Assembly (NCBI GenBank): GCA_015501075.1
Contig: JADNYJ010000126.1
Span: 1 to 64,000, forward strand
Direction of reading: 5' to 3'
Length of the DNA: 64,000 nt
Source: Gymnopilus junonius
Lineage: Eukaryota; Basidiomycota; Agaricomycetes; Agaricales; Galerinaceae
Shown here: one piece after another, positions 1 to 10,802 of the stretch
Layout: the number at the start of each line of letters is the position of its first letter
How positions within the stretch are numbered: position 1 is the stretch's first letter
Made by a program: the position numbers and the translations under genes
The notes under the pieces: model-generated
Seen by the model: the letters and a program-made list of their open reading frames with translations, nothing else
What the model was told of the DNA's origin: nothing
Database searches by the model: none

Positions 1-1480
1 ATGTCATCGACATTCATCAACTGTTCTTCTGTGAATTCATAGGCATAGCCTACGAATTCCCCGTCACTTCGTCGGATCGGTCGTCGACTACAATCGATCG
101 AGTTGTGGCCTGGACGATACTGGCGGCAGTGGCGGCAGCGGTAGCTGCGGCAGTCGGCCTGCCAGTGGTTTGCGCTGCTGCAAACAAAGCAGCGTCGTCA
201 TGGGCTTGGTCGGGGGTTCGTCGGGGTGTGAGCAGGTCGGAAGGGAGTCTGGGGTCGGGGTGGTATCAGGAAGGTAGGGCGTAGGCAGGAGGGTCGTTTC
301 GGGTGGCGTTCTGGGCAGAGGTCGTCTGCATGGTAGCGAGTGGGTGTCTTCGGGGGGTGGTGATGGGCGCGCGTGGTTGGGGGTGGTGCATGGGAGCATG
401 CCGGAAGGGGTCCTGGGGAGCGGTCATCGACAGAGACGGTGTTGAGAATCATTCGTCGTGAGGAGGAACGGGCAGTGGGTCTGTGGGGTGACGTTATAAA
501 AGGAAGGAGGGAGGAAAGGTTCCTCTTCGGACCTAATAGCAGACGTGGCGGTAGGTGGGCATTCTCCTCGTCATCTGCTACTGACGAGGAGGGGGTTGAT
601 GACTCTTTTGAGTCGGAAGCGCGTGAGGGTCTCGAACAGTTGCAGTGGATTTTGTTCGAGACACTTTATTACTTCGCGGTGGTGCGGTGCAGTCGTTTCG
701 TGTTTGAATTGGCGGAGGGTATCCTAAGGAAGGGATTGTTTTGAAGGACCTCGAGGGTGGTGGAAGTAGCGGCGGGGGTGGTTCAGGAACTGTTCAAGTT
801 CCTTATGGGTCAGCTGTTGGAAATCGACAAAGTTGAGTAAGTTGAGGAAGTCCTCAACAGAACGGAGGGGGCGTGTACCGTAGGGATCGGAGGTGGGTAC
901 CTTGTAGAGGGAGCGTCATTCGGGTCGGGCGAGTCAGAGGAGGAGTCTGTCTGAGAAAGATGGACTTCGGTTCTAGTATGAGAGGATGAGGGGGTGGGGG
1001 TCAGTTCGAGCGAGGGTGCATTTGCTCGGGCCAGGCAAGTGCGTATTGCTGAGGGAGACAAGTTGGGAGCAGAGGCAGTGGCGCGGGTTCAAGAAGAAAG
1101 ACGAGGCATTGTGGTAGTCGATGATAGAAGGACTGAGGAAAAGGAGGGGGAACTGGTTCGCTTATTTTATAGGTGTTCCAGGTATTCTTCCAAGATCGTC
1201 TTCAGTTTCTTGATCAAATGCCTGGAGGCTTTCTCCTTGATGGGGGTGATCATTTCAGTCTCCCATCTTGAGGTTTCTCTGTCGATCATCAGCATGGTAA
1301 TAATAGCATTCTTCTCATGTTCACTGTCCCAGATCGTATTCTTGGACAAGGGGGCAGGAGGTTCTCAGGCGAACTTCCATTCCCAGTAGGTAATCCTCAT
1401 TTCTTCGGGGTAGGTGGCGGTTTTGGAAACGTAAAGAGGTCTACCATGAACATATCGTTGTGGTAGAGGGGGGATGCAGT
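1..1480 (-). pseudogene. Extra retroelement ORF with two CCHC zinc knuckles, frameshifted
   Basis: Downstream of the chromodomain, the same strand encodes a second recognisable protein in pieces. An N-terminal segment (about 1480-1160) contains QRYVHGRPLYVSKTATYPEE and then WDSEHEKNAI, with one in-frame stop after EWKFA. A Ser/Pro-rich linker follows (about 1100-850), then a helical piece containing VEDFLNLLNFVDFQQLTHKE (about 870-780) and one containing EVIKCLEQNPLQLFETLTRF. Near the left edge (about 190-85) are two knuckles: CFVCSSANHWQADC, an exact CX2CX4HX4C, and CRHCRQYRPGHNSIDC, a CX2CX6HX4C variant. The pieces need at least three frame changes to join. The knuckles point to a gag-like nucleic-acid-binding protein. 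It may be a third ORF of this element or part of a neighbouring or nested one. Confidence 0.6.
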
Positions 1481-1488
1481 ATTCAGGT

Positions 1489-3037
1489 TCATAGTTGGTA
1501 TGGTGGTAGGTGATGAAGTTGTTTGTAAACTTCAAGTTTTTCTGATGCATTGGCAAGGTTTGATCTGGGTTCCCATGATGCTTCGGTAATTGGATAGCCG
1601 AGCCACTTGACGTGGTATTGATAGCGTCCATTTCGGTACTTTCGGTGGTTTAGAATCATTTCAACCTCGTATTCTGGTTCTCCATCGATTGTTTCAGGGG
1701 GAGGTTGTGTGAAGTTCCAGCCATGAACCTGTGTTTCCGTGTACGGCATCAACAACATTGCATGGAAGATGTCATGAATCCTCCACGTCTTTGGCAGCTG
1801 TAGTTGATATGTGAGAGGTCCTAGGACACATTTGATCTTGAATGGTCCTTCTCTTCTCGGTGCCAGTTTCTTATTGTACCGTGTCTTCAGGTTTCTGGAG
1901 TCCAGCCATACCTTTTGTCCTTCTTTGAATGGTGCAAAGTTGGACTTTCGTCGATCAGCCATTCTTGCTCTAGCCAGTTCATGCGCGGCAAGGCTTCTTT
2001 CCTATCCGAGATGAGGTTCTTTAGTTTCTCCTCTACAGAGGGAAACTTCGTGTTTTCAAACGTGGTGGGAATCGCGACAGGATTAGTACCAAACATGAGT
2101 TCGAATGGGGTTCTCTGCCTGTCAGCGTGTCTTCGATCGTTATGGACAAATTCCAGGGTGCCAACGTGTTGTTTCCAGGTGGTCGGGTTCGAGGAGCAAT
2201 AGATAGCAAGATACGCTTCTATTTCCTGATTGAATCGTTCCGTGGTACCATCTGACTGAGGATGATATGCCGTTGACAGTTTCGACTTGATTCCAAGAAG
2301 TTTGAGCAGTTCTTGGAATGTTCTAGCAGCGAATTGGGGTCCTCTATCAGAAATGATACTGTCCGGTAGGCCAAATCGCTTGAATAGGTTGTCCTGTAGG
2401 AGTAATGCCGCTCCTTCTTGTGAAAGAGTTTTCGAGCAAGGCATGATAATTACCCCCTTTGTAAGTCCGTGATCGACCACGATCAATAAGGAGTCATATC
2501 CGTCAATGCTAGGGAGGTCCGTGATCATATCCATGGAGCATTGTGCGAATGGTCTCATGGATTTGGCTCCTTCAATCGGGTGCAAGGAGGGATTCGCCGG
2601 GTTTCAGTTGATCTTGAACTGTTGGCATGTCCACACCTTTGACGTAATTCTTGATAACGTTCGCATTCCGGGCCACCAGTACAGTTGTCGTACAGCGTTG
2701 TACGTTTCCAGTTCTCCGGGTGTCCTGCGGTGACCGAGTCATGGTACATCGTGACAATTTTCCTGCGTAGTTCCTGGTCATCGGGAATATAGTTCTTTTT
2801 CTTGTAAAAGATCAATTCGCCGATGCCTTCCATCTGCATTGTTTCCCAGTCATCTAAGTCTTTTGCAAGACTTCGAGGTCCTTCTTGAGTGAGAAGTTTT
2901 AATGCATCCACTACGTCTTTGTCCTGTTTCCTAGATTGGGCGATTTCCATTTGGAGATCAGCGTCAATCAAATTTATAAATAGACTCTCCGGAAGGAGAA
3001 TCTTGTCTTCGTTGTCATGATCCTCATCAGGGATCAT
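1489..3037 (-). pseudogene. Retrotransposon integrase with C-terminal chromodomain, broken
   Basis: The integrase core lies at about 2585-1887. The three catalytic acidic residues are visible in SMDMITDLP, SDRGPQF and SDGTTERFNQEIEAYL, the D,D-35-E arrangement. Just upstream (3037-2555) is the N-terminal zinc-binding region, with MYHDSVTAGHPENWKR and then a C-x2-C remnant, broken by a frame change near 2700. The C-terminal segment (1962-1489) has the usual DNA-binding barrel (KVWLDSRNLKTRYNKKLAPR, GPFKIK) and ends in a chromodomain with aromatic residues in the YQYHVKWLGYP and ASWEPRSNL motifs. Chromodomains steer integration to heterochromatin. The core and C-terminal pieces overlap in different frames around 1890-1960, so the protein cannot be made intact. 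Confidence 0.85.
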
Positions 3038-4480
3038 GTCCGGTCTTCGTGAGAGGGCTCCGATTGAACCATTTTACTTCCGGGGAGGTGGACCAGTTGT
3101 ATATCATATTCCGAGAGGAATAGAGACCATCTTGCTTGGCGTCTATTCAGTTTTTGAGTACTTCTAAAGTACGTCAAATTCTTGTGATCGGAATAGATGA
3201 TCATTGTGAATGTCGATCCTTGAATGTAGTGTCTCCATTCTTTGAGGGATCGGATCATCGCCAATAGTTCTCTGTCATAAATCTCGTAGTTTCTCTCAGT
3301 GGGAGAGAACGTCTTCGAGATGAATGCCACTGGGTGTCGGTCTCCGTTGCTGTCCAACTGTGTTAAGACTGCTCCAGATGCGTACTTTGATGCATCGCAT
3401 TCGATCTGGAATTGTTTTGCAGTGTCTGGCATGGTCAAGACGGGTTCTTCCGTGAATTTTCGTTTTAGTAGTTCAAATGATTTCTTGGCGTCTTCATTCC
3501 ATTCGAAGCTACGGTCCTTTTTTAATAGCTCGTTAAGCGCGTGAGCTATTTCCGAATATTTCCTGATAAATCACCTGTAAAAGTTTCCGAATCCTAAGAA
3601 GGATCGGACCTGTTTTACGTTCTTCGGTTCGGCCAGTCAGCTATACCACTGAGTTTCGAAGGGTCCATCGAGATCGTTCCTTCTTGGATAATCATTCCAA
3701 GATAATCGATTTTTGTTGGGCGAATGCGCATTTTTCCGGTTTCAAATACAAGTCTTGTCCTGGAGTATTTGAAGTACTTCCTTTCGTTATCTGTTCCAGT
3801 TTCTTCTTATCTTTGTGGAAGATAAGAATGTCATCCATGTAAATGATAACGAAACCTTGATGGACGACGTCTTTGAACATCGAGTCCATCATTGACTGGA
3901 AGGTCGCCGGGAATTGCACATGCCAAAGAACATGACGTTGGTTCGAATAATCCTTTGTTCATTTTGAATGCTGCTTTCCATTGGTCACCATCCTTGATCC
4001 GAATTTGTTGTAACCCCATCGGACATCAAGTTTAGTGAAATACTTGGCTCCTTTGAGTTTATCCATGAGTTCGGGGATCAGAGGAAGGGGATAGGCATTC
4101 TTGACTGTCCATTCATTCAGTACCGTAGTCCTGGCAGGGTCGAAGCTTCCATCCTTTTTGATACAAAAAAGAAGGGGGAAGCCATGGGCGATTTAGACGG
4201 TCGAATATATCCTTTCTTCAGGTTTTCTTCCAGGAATTTGTCCAATTCAGTATCCTCAGAGGGCGTCAGAGGATATGTCTTGAAGACTTTAGGTTGAAAA
4301 CCTTCCTTGAGTTCGATCTTATGGTCCCAAGATCGAGATTCAGGGAATCGGTTGGCAGTGTCCTTATCGAAGATGTCCAGGTATTCTGGTATTCCGGTGG
4401 GATCATTTCTTTGAGCGGTTTTTCTTCCTTCTTCCATCGTGCTTCTGAGCAAAGATTTGTGAGGAAGTCAGTTTTGCGTT
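3034..4480 (-). pseudogene. Retrotransposon reverse transcriptase and RNase H, broken
   Basis: The RNase H segment (3438-3034) reads FQIECDASKYASGAVLTQ, then VAFISKTFSPTERNYEIYDR and IYSDHKNLTYF, the standard Ty3/gypsy RNase H signature. The RT segments are in separate frames: an N-terminal part (4452-4117) with IELKEGFQPK and [14 protein letters not shown], and a catalytic part (3919-3692) with FVIIYMDDILIF, which holds the YMDD active site. At least three frame changes lie between them. The family is certain, and it is equally clear that no continuous polymerase can be translated. Confidence 0.88.
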
Positions 4481-5090
4481 GATCCAAATTTCATTGTCAT
4501 CCTCAGGGATGTCCAAATCTCCTTCGTTTCCGGAAGGGGTTCGTTACCTAAAAGGAAATGATTAAGTCCGAAGAGTCATCCAGTTGATTGACCTGTTGGA
4601 TTTCCTCATCGGGTACTTCTTCTACTTGGGAAGTAGTAGTAATCTCCCTATTGAGTTTGACGTGTCCGTTTTTCCAGTTGATGTCCGGGTTGTTTTCTTC
4701 GAACCAGGGAAAACCAAGAATGATCTTCTGTTTTCCTAGGCCGGTGACCAGTAGGCGTTCCGTTCGGGGTTGTCCATCTATGTCGAGCTTTAGATCACAT
4801 AGCGCTTGATGGTTCCCTTTTTGTTGGGGTTCCGTCTACGTTGAAGACTCGAATTTCCTTTTCCAGTGCCTTTGTTACCAGGTTGTGTTTCTTCGTGAAG
4901 TTCTGGTCGATGAACTTCCCTTTTGCTCCAGTGTCTCCAGAGCGGTTCCAACGATTTTCATTCTGTTCTCGGTCTCGAATGAAAAGGGCAATTGGAGCGA
5001 TTTATTTTCAATTCGAGCCGAGACTACAGAATAAATATCTAAGAAGGAGTTGCATACGTTGGTCTCATGCATCTCCTTATTGAAAACCCT
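4480..5090 (-). pseudogene. Retrotransposon aspartic protease remnant
   Basis: Reverse-strand translation at about 4950-4800 gives GAKGKFIDQNFTKKHNLV followed by IRVFNVDGTP, which matches the fold following the catalytic D-(S/T)-G-A motif of Ty3/gypsy proteases. The catalytic triplet itself is disturbed by an indel or substitution (the local reading is NRSGDTGAKG), so the active site is not intact. Position between the gag knuckle and the RT agrees with the usual pol order. Called from these short matches only. Confidence 0.6.
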
Positions 5091-5179
5091 CTTGGTCTCC
5101 CATTTCTACACTTCTTCGCATTCTTCTTCGGTGAGGTCCTGCATGAGGGACCTGATGTGCGCGTGGAGCCTCTTCCCTT

Positions 5180-6370
5180 GAGGGGGTTCTTCTTCGGCAG
5201 AGGTTCCTCCTGTTCTTGCCCTTCTCGGGCAGTCTCTTGAGACATGCCCGGGCTTCTTGCATCAGAACAGAGCCCCTTTCTCATGAGCTCGCTTCATTCT
5301 TCCTGGGTCATGGCATTGACTTGATCTTGTCAATGTCCATGGCGTTCGGTCTCAGTGGTTTGTTCGGGGCCCGGGGCATGGTAGTGCAGGGGGGGTTTCC
5401 TCTGGCTATATTAGCCCACCAAGTCTTTCATTCATTCGGCGCCTGGGTGGTGGTCTTGCCCAAAAGGCCGCTAGATTCGTTCGATGGGTGTCGTACTCGA
5501 CTGCCTTCCTCTGCCAGGCGGCGAGCGTGGTAGGAAGTATGTCGAGTCCCATAATCTTCTCTTGAAGCCAATTGTTCAAGGCGTTCATATAGTAGTCGAT
5601 CAAGATCTCTCATTCCCAGTAGTGGGAATCTTGGCGGTCTTCACCAGTTCATTGAACTTGGTGTTCATTCGGCGCTGAAGCTTTTCCCTGCTTCAGGTTT
5701 CGGAGTTCAAAGAATGCTTGGTCCTTTGTCTCGGTCGGTTTGAAGGCTTCGTTAAAAGCCCTTTTCGAAATCTAAGGTCGAACCGTAGTTTTTGGTGATA
5801 GCTCCGGTTGGTACGCCTGCGGCGTTTTGACCTCAGTGGTGTGTCTTCTCTCCAAGCCTTCTTCCAGGCTTCTGCTTCTCCTCCTTTGAGAAGTCCAAGG
5901 GTGAATACGATTTTCTTGGCGTCGGTGTTGTAAAGGTCGCCGTTTAATTCGAAATAGTCGCCCAAGTCTTGGACGAAGGTTTTGACCTTGGAGCGGTCTC
6001 CGGAGAAAGGTGTAGGAATGATTCCTATTCCTTTTCCGTTGGAGGAGGTGGGGCGGGGGGGCAGTGTCAGAGGTTCCTTCTGGCATTTCGGGTTCGTTCG
6101 TTGGGTAAAAGACGGTTGAGATCTGAGTAGGGTATCTAGCAAAGATTCAAAGTCAGGTCTTAGTATGCCGGGTTCTTGGACGGTAGATCCAAAGAAAGTC
6201 GATCTGGTTAGAGGAGATTCGTCTCCTTCAGGTGGTGTTTCAAAGTTGTCGGACGCGCCTGCATCAGAGGTTCGGTCAGTGTTCGGGTCAGAGAATTCTT
6301 CGTCACTAAAGCTAGCGGCGAATCGTCCTCTTCTTCGAGCCGTAATGTCAGCGGATAATGCTTGCTAGGC
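5180..6370 (-). pseudogene. Retrotransposon gag with broken zinc knuckle
   Basis: An open frame from about 6370 to 5860 encodes an acidic N-terminus (RRRGRFAASFSDEEFSDPN) and then the capsid-like start IPTPFSGDRSKVKTFVQDLG with FELNGDLY and KIVFTLGLLKGGEAEAW, typical of fungal Ty3 gag. It changes frame near 5850. A later piece (5613-5406) continues with RDLDRLLYERLEQLASRED. The nucleocapsid knuckle is near 5225-5280 and reads CKKPGHVSRDCP, but an in-frame stop replaces the residue before the second Cys. No ATG is seen at the 5' end of the open frame. Confidence 0.75.
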
Positions 6371-6537
6371 AGAAGCGTTGAATGAGGTAGTAGCTTGTTC
6401 TTTTGTTATGACGTTGACGACAGAACCTAATCTGATAAGATAAGGTCTGGCGTAGTAGTCATAGAGGTCGTTCGATGAAGTCCACTTAGGTATTGTCTTC
6501 GACAGAAGAATGCCTTAGTGGTTCAAGTTTGTCTGGT

Positions 6538-6858
6538 TGTTACAAGAGATAATATTCTCAAGAACAAGCTAAAGTACATGGTAGACTAGCTACGGTTTAT
6601 ATACTATTTGGGTGTGATAATAATATATATGAAACGAGAGTGAAACAAGGGGAATCGGAAAGGAGTGATCATCATTGGGGCAATGCAGGGGATGATGATC
6701 AAAAGGGAAAGATTGTCTGCATACATGTAAGAAAGTAAATGATCATCTTTGCTCACAAAGATGATCAAAAGAAAACTATAAATAACGAATCATTCGATAA
6801 ATGATAAAGGAAAATGAGGGGCACACGATAAGATAAGGAGAAACAGGGGATCGTAACA
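6538..6858 (-). repeat. LTR of the Ty3/gypsy element (321 bp)
   Basis: The segment starts TGTTAC and ends GTAACA, a perfect 6-bp terminal inversion with the TG...CA ends of LTRs. It sits immediately upstream of gag on the coding strand. A TATA-like TATATAAA (minus strand, complement of 6596-6603) would place transcription start roughly 30 bp further on. The bases following it inside the element do not match a tRNA 3' end that I recognise, so the primer type is unresolved. This is the 5' LTR in element orientation. Confidence 0.85.
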
Positions 6859-6927
6859 ATGTCAGATTTGATGCTTCAACTAAAAATGTCCTCATTGGTT
6901 GATTACCTTAGATATATGACTAGCATT

Positions 6928-7369
6928 TTACAGCTAAATCCAAAACCCTATGCACCTTTCAAAATTCACTTCTGTGCACCTGGCTTTGTATAAACAACTG
7001 TTTTAGGCAGGTCTTGCATCATTAGCGCATCGCTATGACCATCTTTGGCAAGGCGGTTGGAGTCCTGTGGGGTTTCTACACCACACTACCCCACCGTGGT
7101 TCATTGTATTCGTGTACTACTTACAGCCTTGAATATACAGCGTAATAACATTGTCATTGCTGAGAGGAGGGTCAATATATTGCGAAGCCCATGAATATTG
7201 TGTTGACAGCACGACAGAGAGGCTAAGGTGGGGGTGGTTGTTGATGGGAAAGAATAAGTGGACTGCAGAGATTGCATCATCGATCCTGACTATAAATGGT
7301 TGTTTATACAAACAGAGGCAGACGAACTGAAATTTACGAAGGTGCATAGGGTTTTGGATTTAGCTGTAA
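6928..7369. repeat. Non-autonomous terminal-inverted-repeat element (MITE-like)
   Basis: The left end begins TTACAGCTAAATCCAAAACC and the right end is its reverse complement. The inversion runs with mismatches for about 80 bp: left about 6928-7010, right about 7369-7288, including TGTATAAACAAC on both arms. The outermost 30 bp or so are identical. The spacer of about 275 bp holds no convincing ORF; the 76-codon ORF overlapping the right arm has no recognisable domain. CATTT occurs just outside both ends (6923-6927; 7372-7376), with three extra bases before the right-hand copy, so it is only a weak target-site-duplication candidate. Size and structure fit a miniature DNA transposon. Confidence 0.7.
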
Positions 7370-7489
7370 GTCATTTATTACAGAACAATGATATTCTAGC
7401 AACAATATAAGTGTTATTGTCTTCACCGTTGCAATGTCCATCAGTGCAAGTTCTATTTTCGTCAGGCTCTGGTAACTCTGGTTAAAGTT

Positions 7490-7830
7490 CCCATCAGAAC
7501 GTTAACCATCATTAACCAAACATAACTAGTTAATAACTAATTGACTGGTTACTTAACCAGCACAACACTGCCCAGAGCACAACGTAGGAGGTCGGGACTG
7601 GGAGTCGAGGGTTTTTATCCCTCTTCTGCCCTTCCTACCACCATGCATGCATGCCTATAATTGGCATTGTATTATAAGTCTAATCATCATAACATGGCCC
7701 TTCGGGCATGCCTGGCCACGTGGCCAATTTTTGTGTATAAGATCCCATAGTGGCACAAGCGCCAATCCCCAACTCTATCTTTCTCAGTAAAACTTAACAA
7801 TTGGTGCCATTTGCATCCTTTCAAGATCTA
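7490..7830 (+). other. Possible solo LTR or LTR-retrotransposon 5' end
   Basis: A run of TTAACCA-type repeats (7500-7560) is followed by a TATA-like GTGTATAAGA (about 7733). The segment then ends AACTTAACA and continues ATTGGTGCCATTTGC, which resembles an LTR end followed by a TGG-starting primer-binding site. No coding region of a retroelement follows. I found no second copy in the window, so the call is weak. Confidence 0.3.
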
Positions 7831-9584
7831 CGTGAAATGTAAGTTTACTGTTGGCCGCTTGTCACCAACCTTTGGTTGACTTCTCGCGGCCAGCTGAAGG
7901 GTAATTAAGTATGTTACTTCTATAGTAAAATATGTAATGCAGAAAATGTTGAAATTTTTGTAAGCTAAAAAATTTGCAGTTCAGATATATAGAAGAAAGT
8001 GAATAAATCTTAGCATGCTGCATAGTTCAAGGCCGTGGGAAAGCTCAGACCGACATTGGCGGGAGTCGTTCATTTCGAACTCAACAGAACCCTTTCTATT
8101 TCAATCTATCACTCACGTGATAGATTCGGGGAATTCTGAATAACGCAATGGATCTAGACCTTGGGCCTATTTTTTTTCTTTTGGGGAAGCTTCCTAAAAC
8201 TGAATTCTCTATTCCACTCCAAAACCTGGTTCACTGAAAGTGACCAGGCATTGTATTCTCTGTCATTTATTGCTCTTAATAGTTCCGGGTTTATGTTCAC
8301 TATGGGCTCTGCATCAAATATTTCCAGTACCTCATATATATATATAGCCATTCTGGCTGTGATTTTTCTTATCAGTATCGCTATCTGCAACAGTCATGAG
8401 TAACACGCCCCTTTTTCTTCCCTTCTCAGCATTTTTCAGTAAATCTGGTGTTTGGAATGGTATGTAATAGTAATATTCATAAGCAGACTACATGACAAGA
8501 ACTCAGGTAGCTAAGTACCTCGTCAGCCTTTGATGGTGTTAAAAGATAAGCGGATACATAGTATTGTTGAGGCCTTAGTAAAGAACAGTTGCAGGGTCGG
8601 CAAGCAGCATAGCCCGCTACCTTTCCTCTTTTCTAAAAATATGGAACTGGCCAGACGTGAGCTAATTGATTAAGCAAGGCGTTCTGAAATATTGCTGAGT
8701 CTAAGGGATCGTGTAGGATTATTCCTCGGTTCGACAAAAGACGACTAGTCACTAGTCAGTCCTTGACTCCTTGTGCCTTTCGATGTTTACTGACAGAAGT
8801 ATATACGTAACCCTGTCTGTCAACAGGACATCTACCCACCTGGCCACTCCCAAAAAGTCGATGCCAAGATTACTGAAAAAGAAATCAACGTGGTCCAATT
8901 TTAGCATGAGCGCTAAGCTGACATTTGTTTTCGACTCCTGCTTTTCTTTGTTTCACCCAAGGTATTTCGTAGATTGGGTCGCATTCGATGTCCGGCGTGT
9001 TCTACCAGACTTTCTCACTAGCGAAGAATATATAAAATGAAAGTATCCGAAAAACACACCTTTACTAGCGAGGTCGAAGGCGTTTTTGCTTACGATGATG
9101 AGGATCACCTTCGTTTTGGAAGATTGCATACTGTTCGCATGTCGTCATTGTGGAAGTCGTAGTTTAAGTTGCGGAACCCAGAGAGCTCGTTGTCGTCACA
9201 CGGTATCTAGTGTTGGCATCAGATGATGATCGACACGGTGAGGTCCAGTCCATCTTCGGGACAAGTCTTCATTCTCCTCAGGACAAACTTTCCAGGCATT
9301 TATGGCTTTCTAATGCCCAGATAAGCTTTTTTCAAGTAAAAGACCAAGACACCCTTTCATTTTTCTGTTTAATGATCAATTTGCGCCTCATCGCGACCAC
9401 AATCTGAAATTTGGCTGTTTCCTTGCCCCTCGGCAGTCACCACACCCACAAGGCCCCTATCACCGGTCTCGAAGTCATGTCCTTTTTCAAGTCTGTCGTT
9501 TCTTTCTTTCTTTCCGTCTTCCACTATCCGTTACCCTCATCATCATCCGAGCGCTCGAAAACTCAAATACGGTGCTAACGACGA
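7831..9584. other. Gene-poor AT-rich DNA with a perfect hairpin
   Basis: No ORF here has a recognisable domain. Both strands of 8154-8403 are open for about 80 codons, but neither looks like a known protein, and a (TA)n tract lies within (about 8335-8345). At 8103-8126 AATCTATCAC and GTGATAGATT form a 10-bp perfect stem with a TCAC loop. The last 150 bp are pyrimidine-rich, as expected for the MOB2 promoter and 5' UTR. Confidence 0.5.
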
Positions 9585-10497
9585 ATGTTCACCGGCAGTC
9601 GCAGTCGCGCTCCGCGCCCTCGAAGATCGCCGACGCCTTCAGGGGGTAATACCCCTCGAAAAGACTACAGCGCTCCTCCGTCCCGTTCTCCTTCACCCTC
9701 AAGCCCTGGATCTAAACCGCTCTATCTCTGCAGCCCCTTTGCCGATGCTGCCCTGGTCAAGGGCAACTTCAAGACGATCGTGATGCTGCCAAAGTACACT
9801 GATATTATGGAATGGGTTGCTGTTAACAGTTCCGTTTTTGGGCTTTTTGGATATCGTGATTTTGTTGCTAATCTTTCAATGCTTTGCAGTTTTCGACTTT
9901 TATACGAACCTTAATGAATTCTACGGCGTTATAGCTGAGACGTGCACTCAGCACACCTGCCCGACCATGTCCGCAGGACCATCGTGCGTCCCTTGTGCGA
10001 TCAATGTTGGATGAAGATTCTGAACTTCATTCTACAGCTTGAACTACGTCTGGACGCATCAAGGAGGAAAACAAGCCATGCTCCCAGCACCGACCTATAT
10101 CGACTACGTCATGACCTCCATCCAGAACCTAATCGACGACGAGAACGCCTTCCCCACTAAATCAAGTACGCAGCACTTTTCATGCCTCTCCATTATCATT
10201 ATTATTTACCATCCGAACCCTACAGATCAAGCCTTCCACCCCTCCTTCCCAGCAACAGTCCGCACAATCTACCGCCAACTGCTCCGCGTCTTCGCGCACA
10301 TCTACCATGCACACTACCCCCAGATCCTCCACCTCCGCTCCGAGCCGCACTTCAACTCCCTCTTTGCCCACTTCCTCGCGTTTGGCCGCGAGTACGAATT
10401 GTTGGAAGTAAGGGACATCAAGGGCGAGCCTAATGCGCCCATCGGCGTCGGGTTGCTTTGGGAGAGGTGGAAGGAGAAGGGCATTTTGGAGGGTTAG
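9585..10497 (+). CDS. mob2: Mob2-type kinase activator (Mob1/phocein family)
   Basis: Four exons join cleanly: 9585-9828, 9890-9983, 10038-10165 and 10226-10497, giving 245 residues. The introns are 61, 54 and 60 bp with donors GTTCCG, GTGCGT and GTACGC. A Ser/Pro/Arg-rich N-terminus (about 45 residues) precedes the Mob fold. The motifs LVKGNFKTIVMLPKYTD and FDFYTNLNEFYGVIAE match Mob2 rather than Mob1. The zinc-site residues of the family are in CTQHTCPTMSAGP and in HIYHAHYPQI, and the C-terminal helix reads HFLAFGREYELL. Mob2 binds and activates the NDR kinase Cbk1/Orb6 in the RAM/MOR polarity pathway. The ATG follows a pyrimidine-rich stretch. The gene is convergent with the GH35 gene, about 305 bp apart; that gap holds only 3' UTR-like T-rich sequence. 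Confidence 0.93.
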
Positions 10498-10802
10498 AAT
10501 TTGAGAAAATGGATTGGGGAGGAAATGTCATTTTCGTTGCTGCATGTTCGTTCTTCGTTTCTTTTCTTTCTGATATCTTTCGGCCTCCTTGGAATTTGCA
10601 ATCACTGATCACTGGAAGGGATATTACGGAATCGCGTTGACAACATCGGATCTACTTGTATTCTTTCTTTCTGCACAGACATCTGGAACAACTTTTTTTC
10701 TTTCTTATTCGTAGTTATATTTTGCTTTCTGGTACATAGGTAAAAGATATTTGAAGCGTGGGATTTACGATGTCATTTTGTCACCACCTTTCATTACATG
10801 AA

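Larger units (their letters stand above)
1..6858 (-). mobile_element. Degenerate Ty3/gypsy chromovirus, truncated by the window edge
   Basis: Read on the minus strand from the LTR at 6538-6858, the order is gag, zinc knuckle, aspartic protease, reverse transcriptase, RNase H, integrase, chromodomain, then an additional zinc-knuckle ORF reaching base 1. This gag-PR-RT-RH-IN-CHD order is that of Ty3/gypsy chromoviruses (Metaviridae-type LTR retrotransposons). Every coding segment is broken by stops or frame changes, so the copy is dead. Only one LTR is inside the window; no matching LTR exists in the first 1.5 kb, so the second LTR and the target-site duplication must lie to the left. The element is therefore more than 6.8 kb long. 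Confidence 0.9.

Noticed and set aside
373..744. Plus-strand 123-codon ORF near the left edge
   Set aside because: It is antisense to the zinc-knuckle retroelement protein, whose motifs are on the minus strand.
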